Below, in pieces: positions 17,624 to 26,553 of a DNA stretch of 64,000 nucleotides (its first letter is position 1; the number at the start of each line of letters is the position of its first letter). Location of the stretch: NCBI GenBank assembly GCA_003151975.1, contig PLZD01000024.1, positions 1-64,000 on the forward strand, read 5' to 3'. Under the pieces are notes generated by a model. The model was given only the letters and a program-made list of their open reading frames with translations, was not told the origin of the DNA and searched no databases. This DNA is from Elusimicrobiota bacterium. Its GTDB lineage: Bacteria; Elusimicrobiota; Elusimicrobia; UBA1565; UBA9628. The position numbers and the translations under genes are program-made.

Positions 17624-20600
17624 CTTTGGTCGGGAGGCGCGTCCAGCTCCGCGAGCTGGCGGGCGAGCTCCGCGCGCCCCCGCCAATCCGCCGGAACGAG
17701 CTCGAGCGCCTTGCGCAGATCGGCGCGCGCCTGATCGGACCGGCCCTTGGCCACGTAGAGGTACGCCCGCGAGGAGAGCGCTTCGGCCGTGTGCTCCCAT
17801 TCCGGCCCGCCGATCGCCAGACCCGCCGCGATGGCCCGGTCATAAAATTTCAACGCCTCGGACTCGGCCCCGGTCTTCGCCTTGAGGACCCCCATATCTT
17901 CCAGGGCCTCCACGTCCGCGGGCGCGATCGCCAGAGCCTGAGAGAACGAAGCGGCCGCCGTCTCATAGCGTCCGGCGGAGAATTCAGCAACCCCGCGGTC
18001 CTTCAGACGGCGCACCTTCGCCCCCTCGGGACCGGAAGCGAGCCGCGGCGGCCGCGCCGCCGGGGACGCGGGAGCGCCGTGGTGCTCGCCGAAGACTTCC
18101 CGCAGGCGCGGATAGAAGGCCGCTATAGCGTGATAGAGGTCCCGATGCGCCTCGTACTCCTTGAGCCTCTCGCAAAGCGCCGGCAGATACGGGAAGCCGC
18201 GCTCCTGGTACTGCCGGAGCGCCTCGCGGTAGGGCGTCTCTCCCAAATCTTGATACATCAGCCGCAGGGTCACGGCGTAGACCAGATGCTCCTGAATGCA
18301 GCCGGACCACGAGCCGCCCGGCTGCTGATCGTTGCAGCCCTTGGGCGCGGGTCCGCTCGGCCCATCGGAGTCAGCGACCAGTGGGTTGGTGACGGTATGG
18401 ATGAGTTCGTGTGCCGTCGAATCCCCGAACATGTCGAACATGAACCTGACGCCGCCCGCGTCGGCGCCGGAGGCCCCGCGCAGGCGAATCTCGCGCCGTC
18501 TGCCGGCCTCCGTCATCGTGAAATTGCCCGCCTCGTCGCCGGGAAGCAGGACGGCCAACGGGAACACGTAATCCGCGTCGAAGCGCGCGCCGAGATAGGC
18601 GGCCGCGGCTTGGACGCTGGTGCTCCGCAGCGCCTCGCCGCGCGCGATCGCGACGAACCCGGCGTAGTCCTTGGCGTGACCGTCGAAGAAGACGCGGAAG
18701 TCCGACTTCTTCGCAAAGCGCCGCAGTTCTCCAAAAAAATCCTCGACTTTCTGACGGCCCCCGGCCGCGGCGAGATCGTCCTCGGGGATCGCCCCGGCCC
18801 GCGCCAATTCTGGAGGAGCCGAAAGGCGGAACATGAGCCGCAGCGCCAGATTGCCCTGCGGGTCGGCTTTGACCAGCGCGTCGACGGCGGCGACCGCGGG
18901 CTCATGCGCGAACCTCGAGAAATGGCGCTCGGCGTCTTCCCGGTAGGCCGTCGGCACCGCGCCGGACCTCGCGTGTCCCGGTGTCGGAGAGATCAGCCGC
19001 AGCACCGAATAAAGCTCGACGCGCGGGTCGACCATGTATTCGATGCGCGTAGAATCGGCGGGCGCGGACACCCCTCGCGCGTAACGAGGCGCTTGGCCGT
19101 CTTCCCGCGGGGACGGCGGCGCTTGGCTGAGGACTTCGGCGAGACGCGGATAAAAGTCGGCGAGGCTCTTGTAGCGATCCCTGTTGGCCTCGTACTCCTT
19201 GAGCCTTTCGGAAAGCACCCCGGCATAGGGCATTCCGGACGCCGGGGCCCGCGCGCCGCGCTGGGACTGAAGCCTCTCCATGACCGCCGAGACGATGTTC
19301 TCCTTGGCGTCGAGCCCGGGCGACGAGCCGACCGACGGCGCCGGAGCGGCGGGCATCATGCCGTTGACGCGGTCGTAGACGAGGCCTGAGGCGGCCGAGC
19401 CCGCGTAAGAGTCGAAGCCGAATGAGGGCAAACCCGCGCGGGAATAGGACGCCGGCCGCAGTTCGATCACGTCGCTGCCGTCGCGCGTTATCAGCGAGAT
19501 CCGGCCGGCGCGGTCCGGAGTGAGGGCGCCGCAGAGGACGAAGCGACGGTTCTCGTTGGACGGATTTCCCAAGTAAGCGGCCGCGGACTCGAGACTGACG
19601 CCGCCACGCGCCTCGCGGCGCGCGGCATCGACGAAGCCTCGATAGACATTCCTGTGGGTATTAAAAAAGCCGCTGAAATCGGAACGCTGGGCGAAGTCCC
19701 GCGCGGCCGCGAAGAAGGCGTCGACCTTATCCCGCCCCCCCGCTTGCGCGAGATATCCTTCCGGAATCGGTCCCGTCAATGCCAGCTCCGGAGGGTCGGA
19801 GACATAGAACAACAGCTGCGCCGCCAGGTCCTGGCCCGGCGCGCTGCGCGCGAGAGCGTCAGCGAGAGCCACGGCGGGGTGGGCGGACCACGCGGAGAAA
19901 TGACGCCGGACCTCCGCCGGGTAGCCGGCGGCGGGGCTCCCGCCCGCGGAGAGCGTCAGCAGGACGGACAACAGCTCGCTGCGCGGGTCGACGCTGAAGA
20001 GTTCCGGCGGCGCGGGCGGCGGGGACCCGGCAGACTTTGCTTCCGCCGTGGCCGCCGTCTCGTTGGCAGCTTGCGCCGCGATCTTCTTCACGAGGAGCTC
20101 GCGGAAAACCTCCACGAGTTGGGGAAAGAACGCCTCGAAAGTGCCGTCGCTTTTCTCATAAACCCGGAGCCGGTCGCAGAGCGGGGTCAAATAAGGGAAG
20201 CCGCGCCCCGTGTAGTCGCGCAGCATCCGCTCGTAGGCGGGATCGCCGTCGGTCCGGGCCAGCATGCGCAGCGTCACGGCGATGTCGACGTGCTCCATCA
20301 CGCAGCCGATCCACGAGTCCGCGCAGCCCGAGGCGTTGAGGGAGGCGTAAGCGGCGAGCTCGTCGCGGTTGGCCAGCACCAGCGGGTCGGTCACCGTGTG
20401 CACCAGCTCGTGCGTCACCGTGGCGGCGAAGTCCTCGAAGCTGAAGCTCAGGCCCGTCTCATTCTCCGCCATCTCCGAGCGCATGCGCAGCTCTTTGACG
20501 TTGGCGTCGAAGTCTACGGGCAAGGTCGGCGCGAGGATGAAGCGATACTGGCCCGCAAACTTCGTCTTGAGATAATCCTCGGCCGAATCGACGCGTTGGC

Positions 20601-22551
20601 CCGCGCGTTCCTCGCGGCGCGCGATGGCGATGAAGCCGTCGTAATCCGGCTTGCGCGCCGCGTAGAACTCCATGAAGCCCGAGCGCTTGGCGAAATCGCG
20701 CAGCTCGTCGAGGAAGGCCTTGACCTCGGCCTCCCCGCCGGCGGCGTCGAACTCGCCGCTGGAGAGGGTCTCCGCCGGCGCCAGGGCCGGCGGCTCGGAG
20801 AGGCCCAGCAGGAGCTGGGAGAACAGCATGGGAGGCGTGCCGCGCTTGAGCAGGCGGGCCAGATGCGAGACGACGGGATGTCCGGAGTAGGCGGTGAAAT
20901 GCTTGCGCACTTCGGAGATGTAACTCTTGGTCCCCGCTGGAGTCTCTGCCAAGTCTCCCTTGGAAAGCTGCCAGACGACAGAGAGGAGCTCGACGCGCGG
21001 ATCGACCTCGAAGGAGTAATCCACGCTTGAAGCGCCGCGCGCCGCCTTGGGCCCTGAGGCCTCCGTCGCGGGCTTGGCCGCCGCCGGCGCGCCGCCCAGC
21101 AGCCTCGCGACGTTGTCGCAAGCCGCCGCGGGTCCCGCGCCGGCGCCGCAGAGAGAGCGCGCCTTTGATAAATCCTCGCGGGAGGCTTCGGCTTTCCCGA
21201 GCGCGGCTTCGGCTGAAGCGCGGATCAGCAGCGCCCCGACGCTCTCCGGCCGCAGGGCGAGAGCCGCGCCCGCGTCGGAGGAGGCGGGCTCGTAGCGCTT
21301 TAGGAGCAACTCGAGCGCGCCGCGCTTGATCCGGTAATCCGCGGATTCGGCGCCCGCGATGAGCTTGTCCAGATACCCGACGGCTCTGCCGCGCTGGCCG
21401 TCAGTGGGGAAGGGGCCAGCCGCGTCCATGGCCCATTCCGGTCCGGGATCGCCGGGGTTCGGCGCGGGCGCCGGCGCGGCCGCGACCGCGGCCGGAGTCT
21501 TGGACTGCGGGAAAACGGTCAGGAGGCGCGGATAGAATTGGGCGAGGGTCGGATACTTGTCCCGGGACGACTCGTATTCGCGCAAGAGCGCGAGCAAGGC
21601 CTTCATGTAGGGATATTTTTTCTCTCCCTCTTCCACCCGCTGCTTGTCGCCGGCCCGCTCCCCGTCGTCGAGGGCGATCAGGCGGATCATCACGGCGCGG
21701 ACCATGTTCTCCTTGACGCACTGCTTCCAGTCGTTGTAGCACTCCCAGGGAAGCTGATCCTTGATGGGCTGGCTGCGCGCGATCTCCTCTTCCGACAGAT
21801 CGCTCAGGATATCGACGACCCCGTGCGAGAGTTCGTGCCAGGCGGTCTGGTCGAACGAGTCGCCGCCGTAATCTAGGGTCCCGCCCAGGCCCGCCTCGGG
21901 ACCCTCGATCGTCTTGATGACGTACGAGCCGTCGTCGAGCCGGATCACGGCGTTGACCATGCTGCCTTTCTTGAAAAAAGGAGAGAGATGGATGGAATAT
22001 TCACCGCTAAACGGCAGGCCGGTGTAGCGCTCGATCTTGCCGATGTAGTCTTTGCGCTCGATCGCGAGCCGGAACTTCGCGACGTCGGGCTGAAGCGCCT
22101 TCTGCTGCTCCGCGAAGAATTCCAAAAACGGCGATGTGTGCGAGAAATCGCGCAGGGCCGCAAGCCACTCGGCCATCTTCGCCTTGCCCCCGGCCATGTC
22201 GAGAAAGGAATCGGGAACCAGATATTGCGGCGCGAGATCAGGCGGCGGGGTGAGCCTCTCCAAGACGTCGCCTCTCTTCATGAAATCAAAGTTCTTGGCG
22301 TCGAGCGCCGCGGACGACCGCACAGCCGCGTGCCCGCGCCAGGTCTCGAACCTCTTGCGGGCCGCGCGCGCGTAGTTGATGTCGGGCGCGACGAACCCGT
22401 GCGGCGGCTCGTTCTGATCCGCGAGCAGCTGAGTGATCCCCAGCAGTTCGAGCGCCGGGTCCATGTCGACGCGGATGGGACGCTGGGGTTCCGCCGCGCC
22501 GCACGGCGTTAGAAAGGCAAAGGCCAAAGCCAGCACCGCGCCGAGCCTCAC
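17620..22551 (-). CDS. Giant exported protein with four DUF4932 domains and C-terminal TPRs
   Basis: 1643 aa from GTG 22551 (GTGA overlap with the TPR-TP-methylase gene). Signal peptide about 1-20. Domain 1 (about 25-350) has H239-E-L-S-H243 and E281. A TPR-like linker (about 385-490) follows. Domain 2 (512-825) has H714-E-L-V-H718 and E753. Domain 3 (851-1143) has lost the motif (Y-D-R-V-N near 1059) but keeps E1084. Domain 4 (1169-1470) has H1381-E-L-I-H1385 and E1421. The last 115 residues are TPR repeats. Each domain opens with D-P-x-x-E-L and, except domain 3, keeps a Cys pair just before the conserved Glu. Three potentially active and one dead site in one exported chain is unusual. Peptidase activity is inferred from motifs only. 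Confidence 0.8.
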   Translation of the reverse strand: MRLGAVLALAFAFLTPCGAAEPQRPIRVDMDPALELLGITQLLADQNEPPHGFVAPDINYARAARKRFETWRGHAAVRSSAALDAKNFDFMKRGDVLERLTPPPDLAPQYLVPDSFLDMAGGKAKMAEWLAALRDFSHTSPFLEFFAEQQKALQPDVAKFRLAIERKDYIGKIERYTGLPFSGEYSIHLSPFFKKGSMVNAVIRLDDGSYVIKTIEGPEAGLGGTLDYGGDSFDQTAWHELSHGVVDILSDLSEEEIARSQPIKDQLPWECYNDWKQCVKENMVRAVMIRLIALDDGERAGDKQRVEEGEKKYPYMKALLALLREYESSRDKYPTLAQFYPRLLTVFPQSKTPAAVAAAPAPAPNPGDPGPEWAMDAAGPFPTDGQRGRAVGYLDKLIAGAESADYRIKRGALELLLKRYEPASSDAGAALALRPESVGALLIRASAEAALGKAEASREDLSKARSLCGAGAGPAAACDNVARLLGGAPAAAKPATEASGPKAARGASSVDYSFEVDPRVELLSVVWQLSKGDLAETPAGTKSYISEVRKHFTAYSGHPVVSHLARLLKRGTPPMLFSQLLLGLSEPPALAPAETLSSGEFDAAGGEAEVKAFLDELRDFAKRSGFMEFYAARKPDYDGFIAIARREERAGQRVDSAEDYLKTKFAGQYRFILAPTLPVDFDANVKELRMRSEMAENETGLSFSFEDFAATVTHELVHTVTDPLVLANRDELAAYASLNASGCADSWIGCVMEHVDIAVTLRMLARTDGDPAYERMLRDYTGRGFPYLTPLCDRLRVYEKSDGTFEAFFPQLVEVFRELLVKKIAAQAANETAATAEAKSAGSPPPAPPELFSVDPRSELLSVLLTLSAGGSPAAGYPAEVRRHFSAWSAHPAVALADALARSAPGQDLAAQLLFYVSDPPELALTGPIPEGYLAQAGGRDKVDAFFAAARDFAQRSDFSGFFNTHRNVYRGFVDAARREARGGVSLESAAAYLGNPSNENRRFVLCGALTPDRAGRISLITRDGSDVIELRPASYSRAGLPSFGFDSYAGSAASGLVYDRVNGMMPAAPAPSVGSSPGLDAKENIVSAVMERLQSQRGARAPASGMPYAGVLSERLKEYEANRDRYKSLADFYPRLAEVLSQAPPSPREDGQAPRYARGVSAPADSTRIEYMVDPRVELYSVLRLISPTPGHARSGAVPTAYREDAERHFSRFAHEPAVAAVDALVKADPQGNLALRLMFRLSAPPELARAGAIPEDDLAAAGGRQKVEDFFGELRRFAKKSDFRVFFDGHAKDYAGFVAIARGEALRSTSVQAAAAYLGARFDADYVFPLAVLLPGDEAGNFTMTEAGRRREIRLRGASGADAGGVRFMFDMFGDSTAHELIHTVTNPLVADSDGPSGPAPKGCNDQQPGGSWSGCIQEHLVYAVTLRLMYQDLGETPYREALRQYQERGFPYLPALCERLKEYEAHRDLYHAIAAFYPRLREVFGEHHGAPASPAARPPRLASGPEGAKVRRLKDRGVAEFSAGRYETAAASFSQALAIAPADVEALEDMGVLKAKTGAESEALKFYDRAIAAGLAIGGPEWEHTAEALSSRAYLYVAKGRSDQARADLRKALELVPADWRGRAELARQLAELDAPPDQR

Positions 22552-24257
22552 CGCGAGCCTCGCGCAGGCACGAGAATGGTCACCGCTTCGTCGGCTTTCT
22601 CGAGAGCTGGACCAAGACGCGAAAGCGGCACCGTGTTGGGCGCGAATTCCCCATCGGCCGAGCCGGCCAAGAGGGTGATGGGGTGTCCCGCCGGATAGAG
22701 CCGGGCCAGCTTGCGGCTGAACTCCACGCGCCGGGCTCCATCGACCGCGAAATTGTAGAGCACCAGAGGAAGCCTGGGGTCGATGCCGCCCAAGTCGCTC
22801 GAGTCGCGGGCCTGCAGGCCCTGCGCGCCCCCGTGAAGCGTCGCCGCCGCCATGCTCGGCAAGACGTCCGAAATCGAGACCGATGGCGCGCAGCGCACGC
22901 TGCTGCCGCGCCGGCGGCTCTTTATCGTGAGCCGGTAGGCCAGGCGCCCGTAATAGAGCGGGTGGCCGCGCGTGACCATCGCGATGCGCCGGTGCTTTTT
23001 GAAGCCGGGCATCACGTCGCGCGCGCACTTGATCGCTTCCTGGTCGTCGCGGCGGAAGACGATGGCCTGGAGCGGGAGCGGGAACAGCCCGACAAAATCG
23101 ACGACGGCCGAGTCCGAGAGGTTGCTGTAGATCTTCTCGCAGCCGCGCAGTTCGGCCAGGGCCTGGCGCGTGACCTGGAACGGCTGGCGATACCCTAAGC
23201 CGATGATGATCAGCTCGCGTCCCGGCGGCGGCGGGACCGGCTTGGGAGATTCCTCCAAAGTCCGCGCCACCAAGCCGTAGAACTCCGCCTTGGCTTTGAG
23301 GTGCGGTTCGACGGAGGCGTCGGCCGCGGCCGCGGCGAAATGCTCGCGGCTTTCTTTGTAGCGGCCCTGCCGGCAGCGCAGATAGCCCAGGCAATGCCGA
23401 CGCGACGCCTCCGGGATGACCGCGCCCGTCAGAAGCTTCTCGGCCCGCGCGCTTTCATCGCAGAGGATCGCGGCCCGGACCAACTCGACGGCAAGCGCGG
23501 GGTCCCGCGGAGACAATTCGCAAGCACGCTCGAGGTCGCGCAGAGCCGTGCGCACGTCCCCTTTGACCAGATAGACCTGGGCGCGGCGGTGCCAGAGCGC
23601 GGCATCGCCGGGGCGAAGGGCGATGGCCCGTCCGAGCTTTGACGCGGCGTCCTTATATTGGGCCTGATCGAGATGGATGCTCGCCGCGCGGATATCGGCT
23701 TCCGGGTCGCCGGGAAGCATGACCCGCATGCGGTCGAGGTCCTTCAACGCCAGCCAAAACAAACCCAGCCGGTTGAGGACATCGGCGTGCTCGGCCAGCA
23801 CCCACGGCGCGGGCTCGTAGGCGACCGCCGCGTCGAGGTCGGCGCGCGCGGCGTCGAGCTGGCCCCAGCGCGCGAGCATGGTCCCGCGCAGGCCTTTGGC
23901 CCAAGCCTCGCCGCAGCGAGCCACGGCCTCGTCGAGATATTTTTGGGTCTTCGGGCGGTCTCCCTCGCGCGCGCTCAGCAGAGCTTTGATCGCGTAGCCG
24001 GCCGCGGCATCGGGCCGGCGGCGCGAAAATTCGGCGGCGTCCTGGGACGCTTCATCGAAGCGGCCGGCCTGGTACCGCTGGGCAGCGCGGTAGACATAGG
24101 CCCAAGGATCCGCGGCGTCTTCGAGGATCGCGGCGTTAAGATCGGCCTCCGCCGCGGCCAGGTCGCCGCGCAGCAAGGCGGCTTCCCCCCTTTCGAGCAG
24201 GGAGCGCGGGGGCTTCTCATTGCGATCTTGGGGCCCCAGGCCGAGCCAGCAGCGCAT
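22548..24257 (-). CDS. TPR protein fused to a TP-methylase (tetrapyrrole-methylase fold) domain
   Basis: 569 aa from ATG 24257, which has AGAGG six bases upstream; a GTG at 24305 is the alternative. Residues 1-340 are about nine TPR units. The C-terminal domain (about 355-569) has the TP-methylase P-loop-like opening I-I-I-G-L-G-Y and the R-G-H-P motif in V-T-R-G-H-P-L-Y-Y-G. This fold includes cobalamin-pathway methylases and the borosin backbone N-methyltransferases; the G-H-P form recalls the latter rather than the G-D-P of cobalamin enzymes. It lacks a long C-terminal extension that could serve as an in-cis core peptide. Shared blocks such as L-Y-P-A-G-H link it to the proteins at 31719, 33650 and 25848. 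First gene of an operon with three DUF4932 genes. Confidence 0.75.
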   Translation of the reverse strand: MRCWLGLGPQDRNEKPPRSLLERGEAALLRGDLAAAEADLNAAILEDAADPWAYVYRAAQRYQAGRFDEASQDAAEFSRRRPDAAAGYAIKALLSAREGDRPKTQKYLDEAVARCGEAWAKGLRGTMLARWGQLDAARADLDAAVAYEPAPWVLAEHADVLNRLGLFWLALKDLDRMRVMLPGDPEADIRAASIHLDQAQYKDAASKLGRAIALRPGDAALWHRRAQVYLVKGDVRTALRDLERACELSPRDPALAVELVRAAILCDESARAEKLLTGAVIPEASRRHCLGYLRCRQGRYKESREHFAAAAADASVEPHLKAKAEFYGLVARTLEESPKPVPPPPGRELIIIGLGYRQPFQVTRQALAELRGCEKIYSNLSDSAVVDFVGLFPLPLQAIVFRRDDQEAIKCARDVMPGFKKHRRIAMVTRGHPLYYGRLAYRLTIKSRRRGSSVRCAPSVSISDVLPSMAAATLHGGAQGLQARDSSDLGGIDPRLPLVLYNFAVDGARRVEFSRKLARLYPAGHPITLLAGSADGEFAPNTVPLSRLGPALEKADEAVTILVPARGSR

Positions 24258-24353
24258 ATGGCGCCTCTCGCTGCTTTCAGAGCGCGGAACGGCCTTCACG
24301 GTCACTCCAGCATTTAATCATTTGCCTCGAACGGTCTTCAAGACGGCGGCTCG

Positions 24354-24647
24354 CTAGGGATTTCTCAAGCACTCGTCGTGGTTGTCCACGTTGCGCAGCG
24401 TGATCGCGCCTTTCGACGGACCGTATTCCCAAGTCATGCGGTACTTGTCCGTCACGTAGGCTTCGAATATCTTGCCGCCGAAGTCTCCAAACGCGCCCTT
24501 CACTTCGTGCGCATTCAACGAACGGTGGCGTGGATCGGCCTCCAGAAAGGCCAGGCGGGTCTTGAGTTGGTTGTAAACGGCTTCCGGCAGGCGTACGACT
24601 TGCTCCTCGAAGCGTTCGGTGGTAACTAGGACGAACGACGGCTTCAC
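24354..24647 (-). CDS. RelE/ParE-like toxin of a type II toxin-antitoxin pair
   Basis: 97 aa, overlapping the antitoxin stop as ATGA. Size and pattern fit the RelE superfamily: an N-terminal basic helix pair (E-E-Q-V-V-R-L-P) and a C-terminal strand pair (Y-R-M-T-W-E-Y, then I-T-L-R-N-V-D-N-H-D) with an Arg and a His where RelE-like mRNA interferases carry active residues. The antitoxin comes first, as usual. It could be inactive; the sequence alone cannot tell. Confidence 0.7.
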   Translation of the reverse strand: MKPSFVLVTTERFEEQVVRLPEAVYNQLKTRLAFLEADPRHRSLNAHEVKGAFGDFGGKIFEAYVTDKYRMTWEYGPSKGAITLRNVDNHDECLRNP

Positions 24648-24925
24648 CGGCGGCGCTTGCGGTCCAGGCGCGCCGACAAAGCGTCCGCGGAGACATGCTT
24701 GCGGAGCTTTCCCGCGCCGATGTCAGCGGAGGCTTTTTTTTCGCCGTCCTGCCAGCGCCTCGTCCAGAAGTAAGCCTGGGCCGCCGGCACGGGAACCTGC
24801 GGGGTCAGCAGGATGGACCCGTCGCCCATGCGCTCGCAGCGGTACAGCACGGAGCCCTCCGCGACGACCTCGCGCGGCAATGTCAGCTGGTTGCGCTTGC
24901 CCAGCGTCAGGTATTTGGCTTGCAT
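24644..24925 (-). CDS. AbrB-like antitoxin
   Basis: 93 aa. The first 50 residues fit an AbrB/MazE-type swapped-hairpin DNA-binding domain: K-Y-L-T-L-G-K-R-N-Q-L-T-L-P-R-E-V, then L-Y-R-C-E-R-M-G-D-G-S-I-L-L-T-P. The charged C-terminal half would wrap the toxin. The ATG lies 7 bases after the -10 box with no room for a Shine-Dalgarno, so it is probably translated from a leaderless message. Autoregulation at that promoter is likely by family precedent. Confidence 0.7.
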   Translation of the reverse strand: MQAKYLTLGKRNQLTLPREVVAEGSVLYRCERMGDGSILLTPQVPVPAAQAYFWTRRWQDGEKKASADIGAGKLRKHVSADALSARLDRKRRR

Positions 24926-24931
24926 ACTGAA

Positions 24932-24960
24932 AGTATAACAGGCACCGGTTTATCCGTCAA
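24932..24960 (-). promoter_or_regulatory. Promoter of the toxin-antitoxin pair, leaderless
   Basis: TTGACG (24955-24960), 17-bp spacer, TATACT (24932-24937), then six bases and ATG 24925. The expected +1 falls on or next to the A of the start codon. Confidence 0.75.
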
Positions 24961-24990
24961 TAGGTATTGCGGAATTACGGAAAATCGGAT

Positions 24991-25851
24991 TTAGAAGCCA
25001 TCATGACCACGGTCACGCCAGCTCTTGATCGTCTGCCTTACTCCGTCGTCAAGGCTGGTCCGGGGCGTCCAGCGGAGGCTTTCGCGCGCGGCGGAAATGT
25101 CGGCGGGATGCCCGGAGGGCTGGCCGGCCGGCCGGCGAGACACAGCCTTCTTTCCCCCGATAAGTCGGCGCGCGAGCGCCGCGACGGCGGCCTCGGAACT
25201 CAGAACTCCCGAGCCGATCTGGAACGCCCGCCCCTCGACGCCGGGTGCTAGCGCCGCGAGCTCGTACGCCTGAGCCACATCTTCGACATAGACGAAATCT
25301 TTCCAGGACGCCTCGGCGTCGCTGGGAGCGCGACCGGCCAGAGCTTCTCTTATAACGCTTGACGGGAAGTCGCCCGGCTCTTGTCCCGGACCGTAGACGG
25401 AAAACAGCTCCAGCGTGACCAAGGGCGGCGCTCCCTTTCGGGCGATGACCGCGCACAGCTCCGCGTCCGCGCCGGGTCCGAAGCGCTCACGCACGGAGTG
25501 AGCCGTGCGAACCCAACGAACGAGGCGCGGGAGCTCCAAATGGAGGACCGCCGCCAGGCGCAGCGTGGCGGCCGCCTCTTTTTCGAACGAGGACCCCTCG
25601 CGGTCCTTCGCAAGATGAATCACGAAATCGGCGCGGCTCTTTCGCGCGCAGGCGGCTAGCGACGCGGCATCGCCCAGGTCGCCGATGTGGCGGGAAACTT
25701 TATCCCAGAGCCGCCCCAAACGATCCGGCGACGAAGTTTTTCTGACGAGCAGATGAATCTCGGCCTTGGCGGCCGCCAAGCGTTTGACCACGGCCGAGCC
25801 GATGAATCCCGTGCCGCCGGTGACCAGGACTCGCCTGCCGGCCAGGCTCAC
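24991..25851 (-). CDS. NAD(P)-dependent epimerase/dehydratase-like SDR, catalytic Tyr/Lys not visible
   Basis: 286 aa from GTG 25851 (GTGA overlap with the TP-methylase gene). The nucleotide-binding T-G-G-T-G-F-I-G near residue 10 is perfect for an extended SDR, and S-V-Y-G-P-G-Q marks the typical post-catalytic loop. The Y-x-x-x-K expected just before it is not there; the region reads A-E-L-C-A-V-I-A-R-K. Either the active site is altered or this is a binding protein. Usual substrates in the family are nucleotide sugars. Last gene of the minus-strand block that begins at 37548. Confidence 0.75.
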   Translation of the reverse strand: MSLAGRRVLVTGGTGFIGSAVVKRLAAAKAEIHLLVRKTSSPDRLGRLWDKVSRHIGDLGDAASLAACARKSRADFVIHLAKDREGSSFEKEAAATLRLAAVLHLELPRLVRWVRTAHSVRERFGPGADAELCAVIARKGAPPLVTLELFSVYGPGQEPGDFPSSVIREALAGRAPSDAEASWKDFVYVEDVAQAYELAALAPGVEGRAFQIGSGVLSSEAAVAALARRLIGGKKAVSRRPAGQPSGHPADISAARESLRWTPRTSLDDGVRQTIKSWRDRGHDGF

Positions 25852-26507
25852 TCGGGCGATGGGGCCGTCGACGCGGGCGCAATCGGCGCGGCGACGAGCA
25901 CGACGCCGCCGTCGATGGCCGCCGAGGAGAGGCGCGCGACCGAGGAGACTTTCTCGTGAGCGCCGGCGGCATAGAGCCGGACTTCGCGGTCCTTGGGATA
26001 GCGCTCCTTGAGCAGTGCGAAAAGCTTGTCCCAGCTCCGCTTCGGCGCCGACTCGGCGTAGACCACCAGCGGCAGCCGCGTGACGAGGACCTTTGAGTCG
26101 CCGAGAAGCGTCTCGAGCTCGTAAGCCTGGATGCCTTGGTAGCCGTAGTCGCCGCCGAGGAAGCTCACCGAACGCGCGAAGGCGCTGCCGATCGGGGAAA
26201 TGGCCCCTGCCACGCGGAATGGCACTCGGGCCTTGCGGCACTTGAGCTGGACTTCCCGAGCCAAGCGGCTGGAAAATTCCGGATGACCCCAGACGGCCAC
26301 GCCCACGTCCTCGCCGCCTTTGGCCGCCTTGACGATCTCCGCTGCCGACTTCGGACGCGCGACCTTCTTGCAATAGCCCTTCAGCCAGTCGAAAACTTTT
26401 TTGTCGGCGATTTCGCAATAGACGACCCGGCAGGCGCCCAGGATTTGCAAAGTCTCGAGGGTCGTCTCGGCGGGCGGATTGACGCCCAGTCCGCAGATTC
26501 TAATCAT
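25848..26507 (-). CDS. Stand-alone TP-methylase domain protein
   Basis: 219 aa from ATG 26507 with GGGGGC just upstream. It corresponds to the C-terminal domain of the TPR fusions without the repeats: I-C-G-L-G-V-N-P-P at the start, W-G-H-P-E-F near residue 85, G-A-I-S-P further on, and R-Y-P near residue 175 replacing the R-Y-P-A-G-H block. SAM-dependent methylation of a peptide backbone or small molecule is possible by fold. No fused core peptide is present. Coupled by overlap to the SDR gene. Confidence 0.7.
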   Translation of the reverse strand: MIRICGLGVNPPAETTLETLQILGACRVVYCEIADKKVFDWLKGYCKKVARPKSAAEIVKAAKGGEDVGVAVWGHPEFSSRLAREVQLKCRKARVPFRVAGAISPIGSAFARSVSFLGGDYGYQGIQAYELETLLGDSKVLVTRLPLVVYAESAPKRSWDKLFALLKERYPKDREVRLYAAGAHEKVSSVARLSSAAIDGGVVLVAAPIAPASTAPSPE

Positions 26508-26553
26508 CGCCCCCTTTATATCAAAACCGGAGGACAAGCGAAACCCTCGGCGC

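Noticed and set aside
17626-21030. Two long plus-strand frames opposite the four-domain DUF4932 gene
   Set aside because: Both are rich in Arg and Gly and follow the codon periodicity of the minus-strand gene.
22552-23394. N-terminal extension of the four-domain DUF4932 protein up to 23394
   Set aside because: It lies wholly over the TPR-TP-methylase gene in another frame and would bury the signal peptide; GTG 22551 with GTGA overlap is a better start.
24277-24696. 139-aa minus-strand frame across the toxin gene
   Set aside because: Runs through toxin and antitoxin in another frame and has no features of its own.
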